Assembly (NCBI RefSeq): GCF_003362755.1
Contig: NZ_QKRA01000007.1
Coordinates: 124,001 to 188,000 of the forward strand
Origin: Marinomonas piezotolerans
GTDB lineage: Bacteria; Pseudomonadota; Gammaproteobacteria; Pseudomonadales; Marinomonadaceae
DNA: 64,000 nucleotides
Direction of reading: 5' to 3'
Shown here: one piece after another, positions 18,544-27,133 of the stretch
How positions within the stretch are numbered: position 1 is the stretch's first letter
Layout: every line of letters starts with the position of its first letter
Translations under genes and position numbers: made by a program
The notes under the pieces: model-generated
What the model was told of the DNA's origin: nothing
The model's input: the letters and a program-made list of their open reading frames with translations, nothing else
The model's database searches: none

Positions 18544-19636
18544 GATCGACCTCCACTAGGAATTCGTTGACGTATATCTTGGTCCATTGTTCTGGGAAGC
18601 TGACATAGGCTTTACCATGCGGCACTTTCTGGTCTTCGCTTAAGCGTGCTTTCATCAAGATGCCATCAAAGTTAAAAGTCAGGATCTTGTAGGTGCCGAG
18701 ATCTTCGATAAAATCAACATCTACCTGGAAGGCATCAGGGTTGGAGCCATCCCAAACATGAACGAACTCAGGACGGATACCGACTTTGACTTGGGTTGTT
18801 TGTAGTTCCGTTAGGCGTCTGCTTAAATCAGGATGAAGGGGCAGGGAATGCGAACCAAACTCCAACGCTTGGTTATTAACCGTTGCCTCTATGAAATTCA
18901 TCCCGGGCGAGCCAATGAAATAACCAACAAAGGTATGTGCGGGGTTCTCAAATAACTCGCGGGGCGTCCCAAATTGAACGATCTGTCCTTGATACATCAC
19001 TGCGATTTTGTCAGCGAACGTTGATGCTTCAAGCTGATCATGAGTCACATACACCATGGTAATGTTGAATTGTTCGTGGATTTGCTTGAGCTTACGGCGT
19101 AACTTCCATTTGAGTTGTGGGTCGATCACAGTAAGTGGTTCATCAAACAGAATGGCTGACACGTCATCGCGTACTAGACCTCGGCCCATTGACACTTTTT
19201 GTTTTTGATCAGCGGATAAGCCTTTTGCCTTGCGCTTAAGCTGATCAGATAGCTCGAGTATTTCTGCGACTTCGAGTACTTTTGAGCGGATCTTATGCTC
19301 GGGCACGCCAATGTTACGAAGAGGGAAAGCCAGGTTGTCATAGACGGTCATGGTGTCGTAGACCACTGGAAACTGAAATACCTGAGCAATGTTGCGCTCC
19401 TCGGGTTTTAGTTCGTTGACGCGTTGACCGTCGAATAGAACTTCGCCATCGGAAGGCTCAAGCAAACCTGAGATGATGTTCAATAATGTGGATTTCCCAC
19501 AACCAGAGGGGCCGAGTAGGGCATAAGCACCGCCCTGATGCCAAATGTGTTGCATTTCCCGTATGGCATAGTCTTCGGGTTTAGTTGGGTTATCACTGTA
19601 TGTGTGCGCCAGCGAATTAAGAGTAATTTCTGCCAT
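18536..19636 (-). CDS. glpT: Glycerol ABC transporter ATPase 2, with atypical signature motif
   Basis: ATP-binding subunit of 366 residues: Walker A GPSGCGKST, Walker B AILFDEP, the switch histidine in VYVTHDQ, and a C-terminal MalK-like regulatory domain from about 240. The ABC signature normally reads LSGGQ; here it is LSADQKQK. I recall the same change in other members of this glycerol system, so it is probably a family trait rather than damage. It starts one base after glpS ends. Not the glycerol-3-phosphate antiporter GlpT of E. coli. Confidence 0.86.
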   Translation of the reverse strand: MAEITLNSLAHTYSDNPTKPEDYAIREMQHIWHQGGAYALLGPSGCGKSTLLNIISGLLEPSDGEVLFDGQRVNELKPEERNIAQVFQFPVVYDTMTVYDNLAFPLRNIGVPEHKIRSKVLEVAEILELSDQLKRKAKGLSADQKQKVSMGRGLVRDDVSAILFDEPLTVIDPQLKWKLRRKLKQIHEQFNITMVYVTHDQLEASTFADKIAVMYQGQIVQFGTPRELFENPAHTFVGYFIGSPGMNFIEATVNNQALEFGSHSLPLHPDLSRRLTELQTTQVKVGIRPEFVHVWDGSNPDAFQVDVDFIEDLGTYKILTFNFDGILMKARLSEDQKVPHGKAYVSFPEQWTKIYVNEFLVEVDHD

Positions 19637-19637
19637 C

Positions 19638-20726
19638 TTAGCGACCTCCTAAACCAGCGGGGGCGTGAACCAATCGGCCGCTTTCGTTAAATGCGTAGAG
19701 TTTATGAGTGGGGAAATAGACTTTGATCTGCTGATCTACGTGGTATTCATGTACACCAGATAAATGCAAAACTAAATCGAAATGAGGGTTGTGGACATGT
19801 AAAAACGTCTCTGAGCCACTAATTTCCGCGAGATCAACACGTACAGGTAGTTCCAAATCATCGTCCGAATGAGGGACTAAACCTATATGTGATGCGCGCA
19901 CACCAAAACGGTAATCACCGGGTTCTAATGGGCGTAAGTCGCTATTTAGTTGAAAGTGGACAGTGTCATCAAATGTGACTTCTGTTTCGCTGACTCGTCC
20001 TGGAACGACGTTAATTGGAGGCTCTGAGAACATTTCGGCAGTAATGATGTCTTTCGGGCGATGGTAGACTTCCGCTGTTTCGCCAAACTGTAATAACTTG
20101 CCTTCGTGGAGGACAGCAGTATTGCCTGCAAGCGCGAGAGCTTCATTTGGTTCTGTCGTTGCGTAAACTGCGATACAGTTTCGAGCCTTAAACAGAGCTC
20201 GAAGCTCTTGGCGAAGCTCTTCTCTTAGCTTGTAGTCTAAATTTACGAGAGGCTCATCGAACAAAATGATTTGTGAGTCTTTGACCAGTGCACGTGCCAT
20301 TGCCGTACGTTGTTGCTGCCCCCCTGACAATTGCAGCGGTAACCGGTCTAAATAGCTGTCAATGCGCAGCATTTCGGCGGTTTCTCGTACGAGCTTATCA
20401 ATCTCTTGCGTTGTCATTTTGGCAAGTCTAAGAGGCGAGGCAATGTTGTCATATACGGTCATATTGGGATAATTAATGAACTGCTGGTAGACCATAGAGA
20501 TGTTGCGCTCTCGTACAGGGACCCCTGTTACGTCTACTCCGTTCATCAAAATTTGGCCCTGTGTTGGGCGGTCAAGCCCTGCCATTAGGCGCATTAAGGT
20601 TGTCTTTCCGGAAAGCGTTCGTCCAAGTAGCACATTAAATGAGCCTGGCTCTAACGTTAGATTGACATCATCAATCCAAGTTTCTCCGTCGACAACGCGG
20701 GACACGTTACTCAGCGTCAGTGACAT
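19638..20726 (-). CDS. glpS: Glycerol ABC transporter ATPase 1
   Basis: First gene of the glycerol ABC operon and one of two different ATPases. The 362-residue protein has Walker A GRTLSGKT (35-42), Q-loop, canonical signature [15 protein letters not shown], Walker B IILFDEP, and a C-terminal TOBE-like domain. The usual switch histidine after Walker B is replaced: the segment reads AVYATTEPNEAL, with T-T-E where T-H-D is normal. With GlpT lacking a standard signature, the pair probably has one normal and one weakened ATP site. Transcription likely starts at the sigma-54-type promoter about 140 bases upstream. Confidence 0.87.
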   Translation of the reverse strand: MSLTLSNVSRVVDGETWIDDVNLTLEPGSFNVLLGRTLSGKTTLMRLMAGLDRPTQGQILMNGVDVTGVPVRERNISMVYQQFINYPNMTVYDNIASPLRLAKMTTQEIDKLVRETAEMLRIDSYLDRLPLQLSGGQQQRTAMARALVKDSQIILFDEPLVNLDYKLREELRQELRALFKARNCIAVYATTEPNEALALAGNTAVLHEGKLLQFGETAEVYHRPKDIITAEMFSEPPINVVPGRVSETEVTFDDTVHFQLNSDLRPLEPGDYRFGVRASHIGLVPHSDDDLELPVRVDLAEISGSETFLHVHNPHFDLVLHLSGVHEYHVDQQIKVYFPTHKLYAFNESGRLVHAPAGLGGR

Positions 20727-20863
20727 TGTTTCTAACCCTTTGTTGTTTTTATGGCCGCCACAATGAAGCGGTTTTTTATAGTGATGAATAGCTTTCAGTG
20801 CGTAAGTGATTGGCTTGTCGCTTTTCGCAAATAGCTATGCATCGATTTTGTTAAATTAACTTA

Positions 20864-20880
20864 TACAAAGGGCGTGCCAA
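20864..20880 (-). promoter_or_regulatory. Sigma-54-type promoter for the glycerol ABC operon
   Basis: On the minus strand the sequence reads TTGGCACG-CCCT-TTGTA, matching the sigma-54 pattern TGGCACG-N4-TTGCA with a perfect -24 element and one change (GT for GC) in the -12 element. The first codon of glpS is about 140 bases downstream. The divergent gene encodes a sigma-54 activator, which makes the match more credible than sequence alone. Confidence 0.7.
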
Positions 20881-20958
20881 CATAAAAATAGATTGATGTT
20901 TATATTTAAGATATTGAAATATAAGTAATAATTAGTGTCTTCCTTTGAAGCTACAAAG

Positions 20959-21026
20959 ATGTTCAGTTATGAAAAAGAGTGTTCAATTTCGTAAAAAGTG
21001 TTCAGGTGAACAGTCTAATGAACACT
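20959..21026. promoter_or_regulatory. Cluster of TGTTCA repeats: probable upstream activator sites
   Basis: Five copies of TGTTCA or its complement TGAACA lie in 68 bases: direct copies at 20960, 20980 and 20999 (19-20 base spacing, about two helical turns) and inverted copies at 21007 and 21019. AGTGTTCA (20997-21004) and TGAACACT (21019-21026) form a longer inverted repeat. They lie about 80-150 bases behind the sigma-54 promoter, the usual place for enhancer sites. The hexamer is also the half-site of the local GlpR operators, so GlpR binding is an alternative. Confidence 0.6.
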
Positions 21027-21143
21027 GTCGCCTGCTATATCAGAGGTTTTTTAGAATGTGCAGACAAATTACATTGACCTAACGGTTAAGCCGCCGCAGA
21101 ATACGAAATGGCTTGTCGCTCCTTACTACGTGTTGGGGCAATT

Positions 21144-23105
21144 ATGACAAAGAAAGAACAAGAAGAATGGGTAGGTGACGAAGCGGCGATGATTAAGCCT
21201 AACGTCAACTTAACGGATGACGAACATAAACAACAAATCGAAGCATCTTGGTACCGCTGTGAGCAGTTCGGGCTAGAGCATTCTAGTGAACCCAATTTTG
21301 CGACCTTGCCTAACGGAGAGTTAAATGATTTACGTGATCAGCATCGTAATTTGTTAGAAACGACTGAAAACGAAATCATTCCTTACTACGAGAACATCCT
21401 TAGTAACTCTGCTTGCATGATCGTGTTAGCTGATCGTCAAGGTCACGTTCTAAACACATGGGGGCAGAAGCGGTTCGGTCGTGGTCAATATCATGGACTT
21501 GTTGAAGGTAATCAGTGGACCGAAAAAGGTGTTGGTACTAATGCAATAGGTACAGCGATTATTAGTGGTCGGGCTATACAGGTCGGCCGTGACGAACATT
21601 TCTTGCGCGCTAATCGCTATATGGTGGGTTCAGCCTCCCCAATATATGACACGGGAAATGAGCTGTTAGGTGTTTTAGACATTTCTTCCGACGCATACTT
21701 ACCACAAGACCACACACTGGGCATGGTTAAACTCATGTCATTAAGTGTCGAAAATCGATTAATTTTTGCAGCGTTTCAGCAAGACCACTTCATTTTAAGC
21801 TTTAACACTAACTTAACCAGTTTGGACAGTCATTGGTCCGGGCTACTAGTGCTGGATGAGCGCGGTACGATAGTCTCAGCGAATCGGCGAGCAGAAGTCG
21901 TATTGGCAAGGGACTTATCCTTGTTAAACATATCCCAAATCTTTGATTGTGATATGCGAGAGATTAAGAACCAACCATTGCATATGCCGATGAAGCTGCG
22001 AGCGTTGGGACGCTATCAATTTTATGTCAAAGCGTTGCCTCCAATTACTCAGGTAATGAAAGTCCCTGATTATCGAATGGATGCTGACTATAAAGCGCCG
22101 CCAAAATTGCTGGATAATGAAAAACCATGTTTGCCGACTAATATCCCTAGTAACGTTGTTCCACTAGATGAGCTTGAGCACGGCGATGAGCGTGTGAAGC
22201 GTATAGTCAAACAAGCCCATAAAATTATGGAGAAGGATATTCCTATTCTGATTCATGGCGAAACAGGGGCTGGTAAAGAAATTTTTGTGCGTAGTTTGCA
22301 TTATCATAGTTCGCGCTACAAAGAGATGTTAGTTGCTGTCAATTGTGCAGCCATACCGGCTGAGCTTGTTGAATCAGAGTTGTTTGGCTATGAAAAAGGA
22401 GCATTCACAGGAGCTCAAACAAAAGGTTCCATTGGATTAATTCGCCGTGCTCATAAAGGGACATTGTTTTTAGATGAAATTGGCGAGATGCCAATCGCGG
22501 TACAATCTCGTTTGCTAAGGGTTCTACAGGAGCGCGTCGTTACGCCACTAGGATCTACTGAAGTTTATCCAGTGGATGTAAAACTTATCTCTGCGACAAA
22601 TAGACATTTAAAAGAAGAGGTTGCCCAAGGGCGATTTCGTCAGGATCTCTATTACCGTATCTCAGGACTTAATATAGAGTTGCCATCGTTAAAGTTTCGG
22701 CAAGATAAGCGTAAGTTGATTGGCTATGTTCACGAACGATTGCGTAAGGAAGAGACCGGACCGCCCCTAAGTGAAGTGATGCTCGATACATTAGAGGCAC
22801 ATCCGTGGCCGGGTAATATGCGACAGCTGGTGCATGTTTTGAAGGTTGGTATGGCTATGGCCGACGGCGATGAACTGGAAGACTGGCATCTACCTGACGA
22901 TTTTTTTGATGATTTAAATGAGCAAGAGCAACAAGGATCAGATTTTACGATTGATCAACCTAATGAAAAATCAAAAGAGTCGCTTGAAGATATCATTCCT
23001 AGGCTGCTCGAAGAATACGATGGTAATGTATCTCGAACCGCCAAAGCAGCGGGCGTAAGCCGTAATACGGTGTATAAATATGTCCGCCAGCGCACAGATG
23101 ACTGA
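21144..23105 (+). CDS. Sigma-54-dependent activator, AcoR/DhaR type (GAF, AAA+, Fis)
   Basis: Enhancer-binding protein that opens sigma-54 promoters by ATP hydrolysis. From the ATG at 21144 it has 653 residues: a GAF-like sensor at about 86-213, a PAS-like stretch at 230-300, an AAA+ domain from about 340 with Walker A GETGAGKE (372-379) and the sigma-54 contact motif GAFTGA (419-424), and a Fis helix-turn-helix at the end (NVSRTAKAAGVSRNTVYKYVR). The frame opens 12 codons earlier but that start lacks a ribosome site; the chosen one has only a weak one. AcoR/DhaR relatives sense small metabolites such as acetoin or dihydroxyacetone. Divergence from glpS makes the glycerol transporter the likely target. 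Confidence 0.88.
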   Translation: MTKKEQEEWVGDEAAMIKPNVNLTDDEHKQQIEASWYRCEQFGLEHSSEPNFATLPNGELNDLRDQHRNLLETTENEIIPYYENILSNSACMIVLADRQGHVLNTWGQKRFGRGQYHGLVEGNQWTEKGVGTNAIGTAIISGRAIQVGRDEHFLRANRYMVGSASPIYDTGNELLGVLDISSDAYLPQDHTLGMVKLMSLSVENRLIFAAFQQDHFILSFNTNLTSLDSHWSGLLVLDERGTIVSANRRAEVVLARDLSLLNISQIFDCDMREIKNQPLHMPMKLRALGRYQFYVKALPPITQVMKVPDYRMDADYKAPPKLLDNEKPCLPTNIPSNVVPLDELEHGDERVKRIVKQAHKIMEKDIPILIHGETGAGKEIFVRSLHYHSSRYKEMLVAVNCAAIPAELVESELFGYEKGAFTGAQTKGSIGLIRRAHKGTLFLDEIGEMPIAVQSRLLRVLQERVVTPLGSTEVYPVDVKLISATNRHLKEEVAQGRFRQDLYYRISGLNIELPSLKFRQDKRKLIGYVHERLRKEETGPPLSEVMLDTLEAHPWPGNMRQLVHVLKVGMAMADGDELEDWHLPDDFFDDLNEQEQQGSDFTIDQPNEKSKESLEDIIPRLLEEYDGNVSRTAKAAGVSRNTVYKYVRQRTDD

Positions 23106-23217
23106 CATGCTCTCATCTTTGTCGAGGGAACTATAAAAGGAAATATAGAGTCTACTTTGAGAATAGGTTGTAATTCAGAATATACTTTAACTGCATTGAC
23201 CATAAAGTGAAGGACTC

Positions 23218-23721
23218 ATGAAGCTAAAAATTGCATTGTTAGGATTATGTTTAACGGTTTTGACAGCGTGTTCGAGTATCCAACCTTCAGCAAAAACGAC
23301 GCACACGTTACCGTTGCAAACAGCGTGGTATAACGGCGAAACGGTATACTATGTAACGACCGATGTATCGGATCAAGCCATGGCGAAAGACATGGGGGCT
23401 AACTATGCACCGCGATTGCGTGACGCGATTCCCAATTACCCGAAACCCCCACGACAGAAGACGGTACTGGAGCGTGTTTATGGTTTTCCTCAAGGTGTCC
23501 AGCGCAATGTATTTCCCTCTGCACCGCAGCCAATAGGTCATGAAAGCCAGAGTTCGCTTTATTCGCCAGTGTGGCTTATGTATTTGGTGAAGTGGGTAAA
23601 TCCAGTTGAGGCTTATGAGCTGACCTCTGAAAGTGCTATTTTTAGTGCGGAAGCAAAAGGGCTTGTGACCATTGAGCGAACCAACATTGTTGTTAATTGT
23701 CCTATAGTTAACGCACCATAA
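23218..23721 (+). CDS. Predicted lipoprotein of unknown function
   Basis: A 167-residue precursor with a lipoprotein signal: basic start, hydrophobic core and lipobox LTAC, the cysteine at residue 18. The mature part has a repeated strand-like segment (TAWYNGETVYYVTTDVSD) and a conserved-looking middle, but I do not recognise the function. Residue two after the cysteine is serine, so sorting to the outer membrane is expected. It has its own ribosome site (AAGGA) and terminator and sits between the sigma-54 activator and the dioxygenase gene, with no clear tie to either. Confidence 0.7.
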   Translation: MKLKIALLGLCLTVLTACSSIQPSAKTTHTLPLQTAWYNGETVYYVTTDVSDQAMAKDMGANYAPRLRDAIPNYPKPPRQKTVLERVYGFPQGVQRNVFPSAPQPIGHESQSSLYSPVWLMYLVKWVNPVEAYELTSESAIFSAEAKGLVTIERTNIVVNCPIVNAP

Positions 23722-23748
23722 AAAAGAGCGCTTTATAGCGCTCTTTTT
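23721..23748. terminator. Bidirectional terminator between lipoprotein and dioxygenase genes
   Basis: Twelve-base stem AAAAAGAGCGCT/AGCGCTCTTTTT with a four-base loop, between convergent genes. Confidence 0.92.
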
Positions 23749-23766
23749 ATTGTATCCAGATTGTTT

Positions 23767-24747
23767 CTATTTAAACGATATCGACGCCAGTATTCGACGT
23801 TCACCCTCAAACGGTTGACGTGCGTGTAATACTGTATGGTTGTTGATCCAAAGTACGTCGCCTGCTTGCCACGAGAAGTTGACACATAAAGTGTCCATGG
23901 CGTCCACTAGCTGATTGAGCGCATTTTCATCCATTGGGTCGCCGTTGGCCGTTGTGACTGCTTTTTTCCCTTCGTTACGAGCGTCATTCCAGCCCGTAAA
24001 CACGGCCACGATGGAATTAAAAAATACTTTTTGCTGAGTTTCATCGTCAAACCGGATACCCGGTAAAACGCGTGTTTCGGTGCGCACATTGCCATTATCT
24101 AACCATTCCCAGTTCATCCCTGCTTCGCGCATTTTTTCTTCAGCTTCTTCGCGTGTGTTTACAAGGAATGTATCTTTCCAAGAGCGACCAATCGCAGACG
24201 AGTTGTCTGTTACCTCTGGCATTACACGTACGTAGCGGACCCCTTGTTCTTCTACTTTCTTGGCAAAGTCTGGCGCGATCTCGAAAAACTTTTTGCAGAT
24301 TTCACCTGAATGTAAGATAGAAGTCGCGCCGCCCTTAGCAGCAGAGGTTTCACAGTAAAAGAAAATGTAGCCTGGTGGTGTAGGGACTTGCGCCATTTCG
24401 TGGTGGAATGGAATGGTCTCGGATGCCGGAGACTCGTTAGCGGTGACAATACGAGATTCGGTGACTTGTTCTCGGGGCGCCGCACCACCGACGTATGGCA
24501 TGTTTTGATAATCGGTTTGGTTGAGCATTTGCTCAAATTCATCAGAGTTTTCAACAGGGAAATTACGGAACAGGACAGCGCCATGCTTGATTAATAAGTC
24601 ATGCAGTTCTGATTTGTTGTCTTTTACCCAGCTTAGAAATGCCATTTTATCGCTTTGAACGTCAGAATTGTGAGGCGTTACCAGCAATGGAAAATCCAAC
24701 CCATTTACTTGTTTTTGTTCTTTTAGTTTGGAAATTACCACACTCAT
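23767..24747 (-). CDS. TauD/TfdA-family Fe(II)/2-oxoglutarate dioxygenase
   Basis: Non-haem iron oxygenase of 326 residues that should hydroxylate a small substrate using 2-oxoglutarate and oxygen. The iron ligands are visible as FHHEMAQ (His115-x-Glu117) and VLHAR (His308), with the 2-oxoglutarate-binding arginine in the following GERRI segment. The HHEMAQ form and FFYCETSAAKGGAT resemble the clavaminate-synthase-like branch rather than E. coli TauD itself. Two copies of the locus operator lie in its promoter region, one identical to the copy before the aldo/keto reductase gene, so it belongs to that regulon. In TauD-like desulfonation, hydroxylation beside the sulfonate releases sulfite; here that is a hypothesis supported by the YeiH exporter gene. 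Confidence 0.85.
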   Translation of the reverse strand: MSVVISKLKEQKQVNGLDFPLLVTPHNSDVQSDKMAFLSWVKDNKSELHDLLIKHGAVLFRNFPVENSDEFEQMLNQTDYQNMPYVGGAAPREQVTESRIVTANESPASETIPFHHEMAQVPTPPGYIFFYCETSAAKGGATSILHSGEICKKFFEIAPDFAKKVEEQGVRYVRVMPEVTDNSSAIGRSWKDTFLVNTREEAEEKMREAGMNWEWLDNGNVRTETRVLPGIRFDDETQQKVFFNSIVAVFTGWNDARNEGKKAVTTANGDPMDENALNQLVDAMDTLCVNFSWQAGDVLWINNHTVLHARQPFEGERRILASISFK

Positions 24748-24793
24748 TGTTTGCTCCCATTTAAGTAATCGTATGAAGGTTTAGACCTTTGAT

Positions 24794-24815
24794 GTGAATC
24801 AATGGTGTATGAATT
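24794..24815. promoter_or_regulatory. Regulon operator, copy 1 (dioxygenase promoter)
   Basis: Begins GTGAATCAATGGTGTATGAA and matches the copy at 24847 at 19 of 22 positions. It lies about 47 bases before the dioxygenase start, 53 bases from copy 2. Probably bound by the nearby GntR/HutC protein. Confidence 0.65.
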
Positions 24816-24846
24816 ATGGGTAACTCTAATCATAGTAAAGTAAAAA

Positions 24847-24870
24847 GTAAATCAATAGTGAATGAATTTT
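24847..24870. promoter_or_regulatory. Regulon operator, copy 2 (dioxygenase promoter)
   Basis: These 24 bases are the exact reverse complement of 26962-26985. The core AAATCAAT-AGTGA-ATGAATTT is an imperfect dyad (6 of 8 arm bases pair), as expected for a GntR dimer. A 12-base inverted half copy, CTATTGATTTAC, follows at 24900-24911, giving three elements in this 196-base spacer. Confidence 0.75.
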
Positions 24871-24943
24871 GTTTATAGATTACCAAAAGAAATTCTTAGC
24901 TATTGATTTACTTAATTTTATTCTTCAAAAAGTTTTTTGATTG

Positions 24944-26068
24944 TCACTTGAATGAATAGCCTGAATCGGTTAATTCGATAGCTTGGCCAGTCGTGGCGGA
25001 ATGTTGTGCAGCGAGACCGATGACAACAGCTTTGAGGCCATCTTCTATTGTGACATCTACTTTTGCGTTTTCGGTGATCGCTTTAAAAAATCCAACATGT
25101 TGGTAATAGGTGGAGCCATTGTGATCGCCAGCATCTAACAGTTTGTCATCCACTGGAATGTCTGCCTCAATGGGGCCTTTGGGATTGCGCGGACTTAACA
25201 CTACTTTAGGAATGGGGGCTGCACCAAGCGTTTCAGTTGGCCAAAAGCGGCCGGGCCCAGGGACAAAGCATTCTAGCTTGGCCAATGGACCAATGGCGCA
25301 GATTTCTTCTTGGTAACGCGACCCTTCAGAGAACATATTAAGGTCAAGACAGGCGCGTTGGCCATTCTCAAAGTCGACTACTACAAATGCGTTATCAATG
25401 ATGTCAGGCGTTTCTCCGTCATACCGTTCATCTAGATGGTTGCAATCTTGACCTGTGGATGCATAAACTCTCTTTACATCGCTTTGCATAAGTAGACGCA
25501 TGAGGTCAAAGAAGTGGCAGCATTTTTCGACTAAAGTTCCTCCTGTTTTATGATTGAAGCGGTTCCAATCATTCACTTTTTCAAGAAACGGAAAACGGTG
25601 TTCACGAATGTTGAGCATTTTGAGTTCACCAATATCGCCATCTAGAAGCTGCTTGCGGAACTGTGCAACGGGCGGCATGTAACGGTACTCCATCGCTACC
25701 CAAACTGGGGCAGGATGCTTTTCTGCCGCGGCACGAATTTTCGAAACATGTTCTAAACTACTAACCACTGGTTTTTCGACCAATATTGGTAAAGTGGTAC
25801 GCTCAAAGAGCGATAGCAGTTGATCAGCGTGTTGGTAATTTGGCGTGGCAATAACGAGTGCTTGGAGGTTAAGATCAGCATTAAGCATGTCATCCAAAGT
25901 GTCGAAAAATTGAGCATCAGGGACAAGTTCTGCACATCGCTTTTGCATTTCGCAATCGGGTTCGGTGATAGCTACGACCTGCGCGCCGTCAATTAGGGCA
26001 AGATTTCTTAAATGTTCTTGGCCCATCATCCCACAGCCTAAGATGCCATATCGAACGGAATTTGCCAT
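24944..26068 (-). CDS. Gfo/Idh/MocA-family oxidoreductase, possibly an NAD-dependent glycosidase
   Basis: NAD(P)-binding Rossmann protein of 374 residues: GILGCGMMG (8-16) for the dinucleotide, EKP at 98-100, and a substrate domain with GGTLVEKCCHFFDL (176-189). Family members oxidise sugars or, in some branches, use NAD transiently to hydrolyse glycosides; the NAD-dependent sulfoquinovosidases (GH188) are of this fold. The sequence cannot tell these apart by eye. It is followed upstream by the GntR gene on the same strand, 29 bases away, and is probably co-transcribed from the operator-bearing divergent region. AGAGGT precedes the ATG. Confidence 0.8.
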   Translation of the reverse strand: MANSVRYGILGCGMMGQEHLRNLALIDGAQVVAITEPDCEMQKRCAELVPDAQFFDTLDDMLNADLNLQALVIATPNYQHADQLLSLFERTTLPILVEKPVVSSLEHVSKIRAAAEKHPAPVWVAMEYRYMPPVAQFRKQLLDGDIGELKMLNIREHRFPFLEKVNDWNRFNHKTGGTLVEKCCHFFDLMRLLMQSDVKRVYASTGQDCNHLDERYDGETPDIIDNAFVVVDFENGQRACLDLNMFSEGSRYQEEICAIGPLAKLECFVPGPGRFWPTETLGAAPIPKVVLSPRNPKGPIEADIPVDDKLLDAGDHNGSTYYQHVGFFKAITENAKVDVTIEDGLKAVVIGLAAQHSATTGQAIELTDSGYSFK

Positions 26069-26097
26069 GTTTCTAACCTCTTGTTTTTATGTAATTG

Positions 26098-26814
26098 TTA
26101 GTGCCACCGGGCAACGTAACGACATTTGGCTGGGTCATACCATGTAAACGAAAACTCTTCGATGATGCCTTCGTTTGACCAACTTCGACGATGTACCTTT
26201 GGCATAATTGTGTTTTTTGGAAGCCCTAGCCGATCAGTTACCCATTCAGGTGCGGTAGCACAATCGACTTCGTCTTCTACTCGGCTGATCCAAAAAGAAA
26301 AGTTATCCCGATAGTGAAGATATAAGGATTCATGTAAATCTTTTGGTTTTAGATCGGGAGCATGTAAATGCTTAAACCAAATCTGTTCCATTGCGACCAA
26401 TTCGTGATTGAGAAAACGTGCCCGCTTGATACACCATAATTTGCCATCCGCTTCGAGGTTGAGTTGTCGCACCACAAATTCATCGTCATCAATTGTGACG
26501 GATATGGTATCTGCGGTCGGTACGCCGCCTCCAGCGAGCGTTTCAAGGTGAAAAAACTGGTAAATCGCGCGACCACCAGGGGCGCGTTTTACATAATTTC
26601 CAGAACCTTGACGTCGTTCAAGAAAACCATCTTCTTCGAGTTTCTTTAATGCTTTACGTAGCGTTCCGATAGCAACACCAAGTTTTCCTGCTAGCTCCGC
26701 TTCGATAGGGAGGCGATCTCCTGGCAGCCAATGCCCTGCAGCTATTTCTCGATTCAGCAATTCACTAATTTGAATGTATAACGGTAGCTGTTTTGTTTTA
26801 TTTTTCTTTTCCAC
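26098..26814 (-). CDS. GntR-family regulator, HutC/UTRA type
   Basis: Likely repressor of the whole 23.8-32.2 kb locus. The 238-residue protein has an N-terminal winged helix at about 8-75 (PLYIQISELLNREI, then GTLRKALKKLEEDGFLERRQGSG) and a C-terminal UTRA effector domain from about 90, which in this family binds a small pathway metabolite. The start codon is GTG with AGGTGA in front. It lies between the two divergent arms of the locus, and the repeated 24-base element in both promoter regions is its best candidate binding site. Confidence 0.88.
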   Translation of the reverse strand: MEKKNKTKQLPLYIQISELLNREIAAGHWLPGDRLPIEAELAGKLGVAIGTLRKALKKLEEDGFLERRQGSGNYVKRAPGGRAIYQFFHLETLAGGGVPTADTISVTIDDDEFVVRQLNLEADGKLWCIKRARFLNHELVAMEQIWFKHLHAPDLKPKDLHESLYLHYRDNFSFWISRVEDEVDCATAPEWVTDRLGLPKNTIMPKVHRRSWSNEGIIEEFSFTWYDPAKCRYVARWH

Positions 26815-26961
26815 TTAGTCACCTAATACTGCGTTCTATATATCCCTATCTTACAAGTGAAACATGCCTCTGTAAGCTCTAAATGCTTGCTACCAGTGAT
26901 GTTCTAAAGATTTCTTAATCTCTCAATGAACGACAATTGCGCAGGAAAATAACTTTTTAGA

Positions 26962-26985
26962 AAAATTCATTCACTATTGATTTAC
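26962..26985. promoter_or_regulatory. Regulon operator, copy 3 (divergent GntR/reductase region)
   Basis: Contains TTCATTCACTATTGATTTAC and is the exact reverse complement of 24847-24870 over 24 bases. It lies 148 bases before the GntR gene and about the same distance before the aldo/keto reductase gene, so it can serve both. A partial inverted match with TTTACA and TGTAAA arms follows (to 27012). The rest of this 319-base gap shows no gene. Confidence 0.75.
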
Positions 26986-27133
26986 ATCACTAGAATACAC
27001 TGTTAGTGTAAATAAACAACCTCTCATCATGTCATCGAATGTATCGACCCTCATGATGTGAAATCATAAAAAAAACAAAATTGTGAGCGTGTGAAGGACG
27101 TCAACGGCGCTCAAAATTTGGAGAAATAAGATC

